Of a DNA stretch of 5,651 nucleotides, positions 1 through 5,651 are shown one piece after another. The notes under the pieces are model-generated. The model was not told where the DNA came from. It did not search any database and worked only from the letters and a program-made list of their open reading frames with translations. A program made the translations under genes and the position numbers. Source of the DNA: AG41 sp965653495 (GTDB lineage: Bacteria; Gemmatimonadota; Gemmatimonadetes; Gemmatimonadales; GWC2-71-9); contig CBFHAJ010000202.1 in assembly GCA_965653495.1 (NCBI GenBank), forward strand, positions 1 to 5,651, written 5' to 3'. Each line of letters opens with the position of its first letter. The first letter of the stretch is position 1.

Positions 1-2
1 CT

Positions 3-1472
3 GGTGGGCGCCACTCGAACCGCCCCCGGGGTCCAGCTTGGCGCCAGCCCGCGCTGGTGACATCGGTGGCACCGGGGCGCAGGCCCCTCACCGTCGGGGG
101 AGTGCAGCAGAACAACGCAGTCCAGATCGTGGTCCACAAGACGGTCGAAGCGCTCACCGAGTTGCCCAGCTCGAAGACCGAGCTCGCGCTGCCGATTCAG
201 GGGAGCGCGAAATTCCAGGTACAGGCCCTCGCCGGCGATAAGAGCCCCGTGCCTGAGGCCCAGCTCCACTGGAGCGTCGGCGACACGACGCTCGCCTCCT
301 TCGACGCGGCGACGGGTACCCTGACGGGGAAGAAAGCCGGCAAAACGACGGTCACCGTGAAGGGCCCGGGGCCGGGGCTGACGGTCGTCTGGCAGGTCCG
401 TGTGATCGCGGCGGGCTTGAAGCTGTCGGCCAGTCGGCTGGGCATGCCGCTGGCGCGCCGGCTGCAGCTGAAGGCCAGCTTCGCGGACGAAAGCGGCACG
501 GTCATCGGGCCGGCGACCGGAGTCACGTGGGCCTCAGACAACCCGCAGGTCGCGACCGTCACAGAAGACGGGACCGTCGCGACGGTGGCCTACGGGCACG
601 CCCGCATCACCGCCACCGCGCCCGGCGGCCGGCGGGCCACGACCGAGGTGTTCGCCCAGGGCGAGATCGTGGTCGCGAGCTCGCGTTCCGGGAAATTCCA
701 GCTGTACTCGGCCGAGCGCGCGAACCTGGCGCAGCTGCGCAAGATCGGCGAAGACACGGCGCTCGCGACCGAGCCGGCCTTCTCGCCCGACGGCTCGCGG
801 ATCGCCTTCACGACCACGCGCGACGGCCAAGCCGAGATCTACATCATGGATGCCGACGGGACCAACGTCTCACGCCTCACCAACTCGCCGTCGGTCGACG
901 CCGACCCGTCGTTCACGGCGGACGGTCAGGGGGTGCTGTTTCAGTCGCAGCGCACCGGGCACCGCCAGATTTTCATGCAGTCGATCACCAGCTCCGACGC
1001 GGTGCAGCTTACCCAAGAGCCGACGGACAACTCGCGGCCCAGTATGTCGCCCGATGGCGAGGTCATCGCCTTCGTGTCGAACCGCGAAGGGAACAATCAC
1101 ATCTGGCTGATGGCCAAGGACGGTACCAGCCAGCGTGCGTTCACGCGCGGCACCCAGTCGAAAGAGAGCGCGCCGCACTTTTTACGGGACGGCACGCTTG
1201 CCTACCTGGTGGAGCAGAAAGAGGGAGGTCGTAACACGACCCAGGTGGTGAAGGCGGACGTGACAACCGGAAAGGTGACGCCCCTCACGGGAACCGATCT
1301 CGTCGTCACCGACTTCGCGGTCTCGGGCGCGGGAGACCTGGTGGGTCTGGTCGTGGCCGTGCAGAAGAACACCTTCAGGGTGTACGTGCAGCCGGTCGGG
1401 GCGGGCGGGGCGCCGGTCGCCATGCCGACCACCGGCGCCGAGCAAATGGTGTCTCCGACCTTCATGCCGTAG
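3..1472 (+). CDS. Ig-like (BIG2) plus TolB/PD40 beta-propeller protein, 5' partial
   Basis: The reading frame is open to the left edge, so the gene is very probably truncated. The only standard start codon visible upstream of the recognisable domains is GTG at 57, and it is followed by no signal peptide or membrane segment, as would be expected for this kind of exported protein; the real start is likely off-window. Counting from GTG57, residues about 24-117 and 120-203 look like two bacterial Ig-like domains (patterns such as W-S-V-G-D-T..ASFD..TGTLTGKKAG-TTVTV and W-ASDNP-VATV-EDGTVA). From about 238 onward are PD40/TolB-type propeller repeats: AFSPDGSRIAF with EIYIMDADGT (near 780-870), a weaker FTADGQGVLFQSQ copy, SMSPDGEVIAFVSN with HIWLMAKDGT (near 1040-1130) and a fourth degraded blade near 1170. 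Proteins of this design are usually extracytoplasmic and bind proteins or polysaccharides; no catalytic residues are seen. A substrate or partner cannot be assigned. It could be the C-terminal half of a larger membrane-anchored or multi-Ig protein. The stop TAG lies at 1470-1472. Confidence 0.85.
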   Translation, partial: GGRHSNRPRGPAWRQPALVTSVAPGRRPLTVGGVQQNNAVQIVVHKTVEALTELPSSKTELALPIQGSAKFQVQALAGDKSPVPEAQLHWSVGDTTLASFDAATGTLTGKKAGKTTVTVKGPGPGLTVVWQVRVIAAGLKLSASRLGMPLARRLQLKASFADESGTVIGPATGVTWASDNPQVATVTEDGTVATVAYGHARITATAPGGRRATTEVFAQGEIVVASSRSGKFQLYSAERANLAQLRKIGEDTALATEPAFSPDGSRIAFTTTRDGQAEIYIMDADGTNVSRLTNSPSVDADPSFTADGQGVLFQSQRTGHRQIFMQSITSSDAVQLTQEPTDNSRPSMSPDGEVIAFVSNREGNNHIWLMAKDGTSQRAFTRGTQSKESAPHFLRDGTLAYLVEQKEGGRNTTQVVKADVTTGKVTPLTGTDLVVTDFAVSGAGDLVGLVVAVQKNTFRVYVQPVGAGGAPVAMPTTGAEQMVSPTFMP

Positions 1473-1483
1473 GGCGCGCGGCC

Positions 1484-2524
1484 ATGCGCGCCTGGGTGAT
1501 CCGCGCCACCGGCGGCCTCGACCAGCTCCAGCTCAGCGACGTTCCAGCCGAAGATCCGGCGCCCGGGCACGTGCGCGTGGCGCTGCGCGCCGCGGCGCTG
1601 AACCACCTCGACCTGTTCGTGGTCAGCGGCCTGCCCCTGCAGTACCGCTTCCCTCATGTCCTCGGCGCCGACGGCGCCGGGATCGTGGACGCGGTGGGCC
1701 CCGGCGTCCGCGCGGTGCGACCGGGCGACCGCGTGATGATCAACCCGGGTGTCCCGGACTACACTTGCGACTATTGCCGCGCCGGCGAGCAGTCGCTGTG
1801 CCCCAACTACGGGATCCTCGGCGAGCACCGGCCCGGAACGTTGGCCGAGTACGTCGTCGTGCCTGAGCAGAATATCGCCATCATTCCGACACTAGCGACA
1901 CCGCTGTCGTGGGACGAAGCCGCGGCGTTCTCGCTCGTCACGCTCACGGCCTGGCGAATGGTGGTCAGCCGGGCGCAGCTCGCGGCTGGGGAAACTGTGC
2001 TGATCTGGGGGATCGGGGGCGGGGTAGCGGTAGCGGCGCTGCGGATCGCCAAGCTCAAGGGGGCGCGCGTGATCGTGACCTCCTCGAGCGACGCCAAGCT
2101 CGCGGCAGCCCGACGCCTTGGGGCCGACGTCACCCTCAATCACCGGACGCTGAAGGTGTCGCAAGAAGTGCGGGCTCTCACGGCCAAGCGCGGAGCGAAC
2201 GTGATCATCGACAACGTGGGGGAGGCGACGTGGGAAGAGTCGCTCCGCTGCCTCGGCCGGGGCGGCCGCCTCGCCACCTGCGGGGCCACGGCTGGTCCCC
2301 AGGTCGGGCTCGATCTGCGCCGCGTGTTCTGGTATCAATGGAGCATCCTGGGCTCCACAATGGGCAACGCCGCGGAGTACGCCGAGATCGTGCGCTTGCT
2401 GGGAGCGGGGGAGCTGCGCCCGACGGTGGATCGCGTGTTTCCGTTCAGCGAGGTTCCGGCGGCGTTCGCGCGACTCGAGCGGGGCGAGCAGCTGGGGAAA
2501 ATCGCGGTCTCGATCGCCCCTTAG
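1484..2524 (+). CDS. MDR-family zinc-type alcohol dehydrogenase / quinone oxidoreductase-like protein
   Basis: A complete 346-residue medium-chain dehydrogenase/reductase, the usual family length. The GroES-like N-terminal half runs to about residue 130 and the Rossmann cofactor half covers about 130-280, with the nucleotide-binding turn G176-I-G-G-G180 and TSSSDAK (199-205), which suggests NADP(H). The C-terminal part returns to the catalytic domain and ends KIAVSIAP. The catalytic-zinc Cys is absent (segment ALNHLDLF, 38-45) and the usual GHE is GAD (61-63), so zinc-dependent alcohol oxidation is unlikely; this resembles the zinc-lacking branch acting on quinones or enones. A structural-zinc lobe is retained with C95, C98 and C106, but the first expected Cys aligns with Asp92. 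ATG1484 is chosen because it matches the family N-terminus (MRAWVIR) and has AGGG at 1471-1474, nine bases upstream. The gene lies 11 bases after the propeller gene and is probably co-transcribed with it. Likely cytosolic; the natural substrate is unknown. Confidence 0.93.
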   Translation: MRAWVIRATGGLDQLQLSDVPAEDPAPGHVRVALRAAALNHLDLFVVSGLPLQYRFPHVLGADGAGIVDAVGPGVRAVRPGDRVMINPGVPDYTCDYCRAGEQSLCPNYGILGEHRPGTLAEYVVVPEQNIAIIPTLATPLSWDEAAAFSLVTLTAWRMVVSRAQLAAGETVLIWGIGGGVAVAALRIAKLKGARVIVTSSSDAKLAAARRLGADVTLNHRTLKVSQEVRALTAKRGANVIIDNVGEATWEESLRCLGRGGRLATCGATAGPQVGLDLRRVFWYQWSILGSTMGNAAEYAEIVRLLGAGELRPTVDRVFPFSEVPAAFARLERGEQLGKIAVSIAP

Positions 2525-2594
2525 GCGGGCCGGGCGGGGAGCGCGGCCGGCCGTGATCGGGGCACCTTCGCTCTCGTTCTGCCCGCTTCGCTCG

Positions 2595-2613
2595 CGGCCC
2601 CCGAACGGGGCCG
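2595..2613 (+). terminator. GC hairpin after the dehydrogenase, possible terminator without a U tract
   Basis: A perfect 7-bp stem, CGGCCCC (2595-2601) with GGGGCCG (2607-2613), closes over the loop CGAAC. It lies about 70 bases after the dehydrogenase stop and upstream of the gyrA promoter, where a terminator is expected. No T-run follows, so it is not a classical intrinsic terminator; in high-GC bacteria such hairpins may still pause or end transcription or protect the 3' end. The role is inferred from position only. Confidence 0.4.
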
Positions 2614-2641
2614 GCTCCGCCGCCCAAGCTAAGTTCACCCG

Positions 2642-2657
2642 GGGGCGTCAACGCCCC
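2642..2657 (+). terminator. Second GC hairpin with TCAA loop
   Basis: A perfect 6-bp stem, GGGGCG (2642-2647) with CGCCCC (2652-2657), closes over the tetraloop TCAA, 28 bases downstream of the first hairpin. No U tract follows. The tandem arrangement in the only intergenic gap supports a role in transcript ending or processing between the dehydrogenase and gyrA units, but chance in GC-rich DNA cannot be ruled out. Confidence 0.35.
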
Positions 2658-2711
2658 GTCAACCGCCTCTGGTAAGTGCCCTTCCCGCCCTCGGTTAGAC
2701 ACCGGTCCCGC

Positions 2712-2753
2712 GTTGCCTTTCCCGTGCTAAGTGATTATTGTTTGGCAACTTAG
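2712..2753. repeat. Overlapping inverted repeats across the gyrA promoter
   Basis: GGCAACTTAG (2744-2753) is complementary to two upstream words. GTTGCC at 2712-2717 pairs with GGCAAC at 2744-2749, with centres 32 bases apart. CTAAGT at 2727-2732 pairs with ACTTAG at 2748-2753, with centres 21 bases apart. These spacings are about three and two helical turns. The words overlap the -35 box, the spacer and the predicted start region, as a repressor or activator site would. A further CTAAGTT lies at 2629-2635. Operator function is inference; two 6-bp repeats could also arise by chance. Confidence 0.35.
2713..2741 (+). promoter_or_regulatory. Putative sigma70-type promoter of gyrA
   Basis: TTGCCT (2713-2718; four of six bases match TTGACA, including TTG) is separated by exactly 17 bases from TATTGT (2736-2741; four of six match TATAAT, including the key first, second and last positions). 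It lies in the AT-richest patch of the window. Transcription would begin near 2748, leaving a leader of roughly 50 bases before the gyrA ATG. No strong Shine-Dalgarno sequence is visible before that ATG; the best candidate is a weak GAG at 2785-2787. Confidence 0.5.
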
Positions 2754-2798
2754 GCCGCCTTTCGAGCCGCAAATACCGAAACCCGAGCCCCCGCCTCA

Positions 2799-5345
2799 AT
2801 GACCGCACCCAACTCCCGCGAACGCATCCTCCCGCGCCTCATCGAAGACGAAATGAGGGAGTCGTTCCTCGACTACTCGATGAGCGTGATCGTGCAGCGG
2901 GCACTCCCCGACGTGCGCGACGGGCTCAAGCCGGTCCATCGTCGCATCCTGTATGCGATGAACGAGCTGGGTCTGGTGCCCGGCCGCCCCTACAAGAAGA
3001 GCGCCACCGTCGTCGGCGACGTGCTCGGCAAGTATCACCCCCACGGCGACGTGGCCGTGTACGACTCGCTGGTGCGCATGGTGCAGGACTTCTCGCTGCG
3101 CTACCCGCTGGTGGACGGCCAGGGGAATTTCGGCTCCGTGGATGGCGATCCGCCGGCAGCATATCGCTACACCGAAGCCCGCCTGACACGCATCGCGATG
3201 ACGATGCTCGAGGACATCGACAAGAACACCGTCGATTTCGTCCCCAATTTCGACGACCGGCTGCAAGAGCCCACGGTGCTCCCCGCCCGGCTCCCCAACC
3301 TGATCGTGAACGGCACCGCGGGGATCGCGGTCGGGATGGCCACAAACATCCCGCCGCACAACCTGGCCGAGACGGTGGAGGCGATCAACCACCTCGTCGA
3401 CCACCCGGACGCGACCGTCAAGGATCTGCGGAAGTTCATCAAGGGTCCCGATTTCCCGACCGGCGCGATCGTGTACGGGCGCGAGGGCATCAAGGAGTGC
3501 TACGAGAAGGGTCGCGGGCGCATCGTGCTGCGGGCGCGCGCCGTGGTGGAAGAGAAGGAGTCGAGCGGGAAGCAGCAGATCGTCGTCACCGAAATCCCCT
3601 ACCAGGTGAACAAGGCGAACCTGATCGCGCAGATCGCCGCGCTCACCAACGAGAAGAAGCTCGACGGCATCAGCGACATCCAGGACTACTCGGACCGCGA
3701 GGGGATGCGGATCGTCATCGATCTGAAGCGCGACGCCGTGCCCGCCGTCGTGTTGAACCAGCTGTACAAGCACACCCAGATGCAGACCACCTTCGGCGCC
3801 ATCATGCTGGCGCTGGTCGACGGCGCGCCGAAGGAGATGACGCTCAAGGAGCTGCTGCAGCACTTCGTCGAGCATCGCCACACCGTCATCACCCGGCGCA
3901 CCGAGTTCGAGCTCAAGCGCGCGCAGGACCGCGAGCACATCCTCGAGGGCCTGAAGATCGCCGTCGACCACATCGACGAGGTCGTGCGGATCATTCGCAA
4001 GGCGAAGGACGTGCCCACGGCGGACGCGGCGCTGCGCAAGCGGTTCAAGCTGTCCGAGAAGCAATCGGCCGAAATCCTCAACATGCGGCTCGCCCGGCTC
4101 ACCGCCCTCGAGATCACCAAGCTCGAGGAGGAGCTCAAAGAAGTCCGCAAATTCATCAAGGAGTGCAAGGAGATCCTCGGCTCCAAGCCGCGCCGGCTCA
4201 AGATCCTCAAGGAGGAGCTATCCGAGCTGGCGCACGGCTTCGGGGACGAGCGCCGCACCGAGATCGTGGCGGATCAGGGCGAGTTCTCCATCGAGGACCT
4301 GATCGCCGAGGAGGACATGGTCATCACCGTGTCGCACGCCGGCTACATCAAGCGGCTCCCCGTCTCGGCGTACCGGCGGCAGCGGCGCGGCGGCAAGGGC
4401 GTGATCTCCGCCCACACCAAGGAAGACGACTGGGTCGAGCACCTGTTCATCGCGTCGACGCATGACTACGTGATGTTCTTCACCCAGCAGGGCCAGTGCT
4501 ACTGGCTCAAAGTGCACGAGATTCCGCAAGCGGCGCGCGCGGCGCGCGGCAAGCCGATCCTGTCCTGCATCGCCATGAAACCGGACGAGCGGCTCGCGTC
4601 CCTCGTGCCGGTGCGTGAATTCTCCGAAGATCAGTTCCTGCTCTTCACCACCAAGCAGGGCGTCGTGAAGAAGACCGTCCTGTCGGAGTTCGGCAATCCG
4701 CGCTCGGTGGGGATTCGCGCCATCAACATCGAAAAGGGCGATGAGCTGATCGACGTGCAGGTGACCGACGGCCGGAACGACATCGTGCTCGCCACCGGGC
4801 ACGGCATGAGCATCCGGTTTCACGAGAAGGACGTGCGCGACATGGGGCGCACGGCGACCGGCGTGAAAGGCATCGAGCTCGACAAGAAAGATCACGTCAT
4901 CGATATGGTCGTGGTGCGGCGGAAATCGACGCTGCTCACCGTGACCGAAAAGGGCATGGGCAAGCGCTCCGAGCTGGACGAGTATCGCGTGCAGCATCGC
5001 GGCGGACGTGGCATCATCACGCTCAAGCGCACCGACAAGACCGGCGACATCGTCGCGCTCAAGGAAGTGCTCCCCGACGACGAGCTGATGATGATCACCA
5101 AGAAGGGCATCATGATCCGCGTGCCGGTGGAAGGGATCCGGATCTCTGGCCGCAATACGCAGGGCGTCAAGGTGATGAACTTGACCACGGGCGACCTGGT
5201 GGTGGACGTCGCGCGCGTCGTGAAGGAAGACGAAGGGGAGAATGGCGAGGGCGAAGGGGACGACGACGACGCGCCGCGCGCGGCCAAGGCCTCGAAACCG
5301 GCCAAGAAGGCCGCGCCCAAGCCCAAGCCGAAGAAGAAACGGTAG
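2799..5345 (+). CDS. gyrA: DNA gyrase subunit A
   Basis: GyrA is the DNA-cleaving subunit of the A2B2 gyrase that introduces negative supercoils using ATP hydrolysed by GyrB. The 848-residue product is near the usual length and lacks the tower insertion of E. coli. Visible in order: the conserved start of the breakage-reunion domain (LDYSMSVIVQRALPDVRDGLKPVHRR from residue 24); the quinolone region KYHPHGDVAVYD (78-89); the catalytic tyrosine Y124 in YRYTE with R123 before it; DGQGNFGSVDGD (106-117); GIAVGMATNIPPHN near 175-190; a long coiled-coil and C-gate region at about 349-490 ending RRTEIV; and a C-terminal DNA-wrapping pinwheel at about 500-807 with six blade repeats. The GyrA box QRRGGKG at 528-534 separates it from ParC. 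The tail (810-848) is acidic, then lysine/proline-rich. ATG2799 is the only possible start, because an in-frame TAG at 2751 precedes it with no other start codon between. It begins about 50 bases after a putative promoter and is followed after one base by the dehydratase gene. gyrB is not in the window. Confidence 0.98.
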   Translation: MTAPNSRERILPRLIEDEMRESFLDYSMSVIVQRALPDVRDGLKPVHRRILYAMNELGLVPGRPYKKSATVVGDVLGKYHPHGDVAVYDSLVRMVQDFSLRYPLVDGQGNFGSVDGDPPAAYRYTEARLTRIAMTMLEDIDKNTVDFVPNFDDRLQEPTVLPARLPNLIVNGTAGIAVGMATNIPPHNLAETVEAINHLVDHPDATVKDLRKFIKGPDFPTGAIVYGREGIKECYEKGRGRIVLRARAVVEEKESSGKQQIVVTEIPYQVNKANLIAQIAALTNEKKLDGISDIQDYSDREGMRIVIDLKRDAVPAVVLNQLYKHTQMQTTFGAIMLALVDGAPKEMTLKELLQHFVEHRHTVITRRTEFELKRAQDREHILEGLKIAVDHIDEVVRIIRKAKDVPTADAALRKRFKLSEKQSAEILNMRLARLTALEITKLEEELKEVRKFIKECKEILGSKPRRLKILKEELSELAHGFGDERRTEIVADQGEFSIEDLIAEEDMVITVSHAGYIKRLPVSAYRRQRRGGKGVISAHTKEDDWVEHLFIASTHDYVMFFTQQGQCYWLKVHEIPQAARAARGKPILSCIAMKPDERLASLVPVREFSEDQFLLFTTKQGVVKKTVLSEFGNPRSVGIRAINIEKGDELIDVQVTDGRNDIVLATGHGMSIRFHEKDVRDMGRTATGVKGIELDKKDHVIDMVVVRRKSTLLTVTEKGMGKRSELDEYRVQHRGGRGIITLKRTDKTGDIVALKEVLPDDELMMITKKGIMIRVPVEGIRISGRNTQGVKVMNLTTGDLVVDVARVVKEDEGENGEGEGDDDDAPRAAKASKPAKKAAPKPKPKKKR

Positions 5346-5346
5346 C

Positions 5347-5651
5347 GTGGTCACCGCCCAGGACGTGCGGGAAGCGGCGGCCGGGCTTGCCGGCGTGGCG
5401 ATACGGACACCACTGCGCTTTGTCGAGCCGCTGAACGCGTACTTGAAGCTCGAGAGTATGCAGCCGATGGGCGCCTTCAAGATTCGCGGCGCCTACACGG
5501 CCGTCAGTCGGCTGCCGCAAGCCGCCAGGCGCAACGGAGTCATCACGTACTCCAGCGGAAACCATGGCCAGGCCGTGGCCTACGCCGCGCAATTACTGGG
5601 GGCGCGCGCCGTCGTGGTGATGCCCGAAACGGCCCCCGCGGTGAAGGTGTC
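5347..5651 (+). CDS. Fold-type II PLP enzyme: threonine/serine dehydratase or serine racemase, 3' partial
   Basis: The first 101 codons of a gene cut by the right edge. The product matches the N-terminal part of the IlvA/TdcB/serine racemase family, cytosolic PLP enzymes that deaminate L-threonine or L-serine to a 2-oxoacid and ammonia, or interconvert serine enantiomers. Visible signatures are RTPL (20-23), YLKLES (32-37), the PLP Schiff-base lysine K45 in GAFKIRGA (42-49), and the phosphate/substrate loop SSGNHGQ (69-75) followed by AVAYAAQLLGA and VVVMPETAPAVKV. The SSGNHGQ form and the TAP motif resemble serine racemase-type members more than the SAGNHAQG of classical IlvA/TdcB. GTG5347 fits the family N-terminus (VTAQDVREAA then RTPL about 13 residues later) and lies one base after the gyrA stop, so its translation is probably coupled to gyrA. 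No strong ribosome site is seen apart from the purine-rich end of gyrA. Whether a C-terminal ACT domain follows cannot be seen. Confidence 0.92.
   Translation, partial: MVTAQDVREAAAGLAGVAIRTPLRFVEPLNAYLKLESMQPMGAFKIRGAYTAVSRLPQAARRNGVITYSSGNHGQAVAYAAQLLGARAVVVMPETAPAVKV

Noticed and set aside
2545..2552. GGCCGGCC palindrome after the dehydrogenase stop as part of a terminator
   Set aside because: An eight-base self-complementary word has no loop and is common by chance in DNA of this composition.
2737..2745. Bacteroidota-type -7 element (TAnnTTTG)
   Set aside because: The sequence has TA, three bases and TTTG, one base too long for the consensus, and the high G+C does not fit that phylum. 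The sigma70-like reading is better spaced.
2742..2747. TTGGCA as an alternative -35 box
   Set aside because: It matches TTGACA at five of six bases, but there is no acceptable -10 hexamer 16-18 bases downstream; the nearest AT-rich word (2771-2776) is about 23 bases away.
2796..4064. Long minus-strand open frame (422 codons) opposite gyrA, and a similar one at 4218-5480
   Set aside because: Both are antisense to the highly conserved gyrA frame. Their products are low-complexity (rich in His, Arg, Asp, Val, Leu) with no recognisable domain, as expected from third-position G/C bias in high-GC genes.
2738..4465. Plus-strand 575-codon frame overlapping gyrA in another phase
   Set aside because: The product is Arg/Pro/Gly-rich without family resemblance and overlaps a certain gene; it is a composition artefact.
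4531..4550. Alternating GC-rich tract (repeated GCGCGC) inside gyrA as a possible Z-DNA or recombination site
   Set aside because: It simply encodes an Ala/Arg run in blade 2 with the normal high-GC codon choice; there is no further support.

Overview
The window is a high-G+C (about two-thirds G+C by eye) bacterial chromosomal segment with all four genes on the + strand and dense coding. A secreted-type protein joining Ig-like and TolB-like propeller domains, beside a DNA gyrase of Deinococcus/Gemmatimonadota/Actinobacteria-like architecture (no E. coli-type tower insertion), suggests a Gemmatimonadota-like or related soil or environmental bacterium. This taxonomic guess is inference from composition and protein style, not from any marker search.

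Layout. (1) 3-1472 is the 3' part of a gene for a protein with two bacterial Ig-like (BIG2) domains followed by PD40/TolB-type beta-propeller repeats; its true start lies off the left edge. (2) 1484-2524, 11 bases downstream, is a complete MDR-family (zinc-type alcohol dehydrogenase / quinone oxidoreductase-like) gene that has lost the catalytic zinc ligands and carries an Asp in place of one structural-zinc Cys. (3) 2525-2798 is the only real intergenic stretch (274 bases). It holds two compact GC hairpins and then, in the only AT-richer patch of the window, a plausible sigma70-type promoter wrapped in overlapping inverted repeats. (4) 2799-5345 is a complete gyrA, with catalytic Tyr124, a canonical GyrA box, six C-terminal blades and an unusual acidic-then-lysine-rich tail. 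(5) 5347-5651 is the 5' end of a fold-type II PLP enzyme (threonine/serine dehydratase or serine racemase family), one base after the gyrA stop and cut by the right edge.

The genes look like two transcription units: the tail of a unit ending with the propeller protein and the dehydrogenase, then a gyrA-dehydratase unit driven from the promoter near 2713-2741. The functions do not form an obvious pathway. I found no CRISPR array, mobile element, RNA gene, phage or defence locus, and no evidence of a new multi-gene system. The most notable points are sequence peculiarities: Val at the gyrase quinolone position, the charged gyrase tail, the altered zinc site, the inverted repeats at the gyrA promoter and the racemase-like loop in the last gene.
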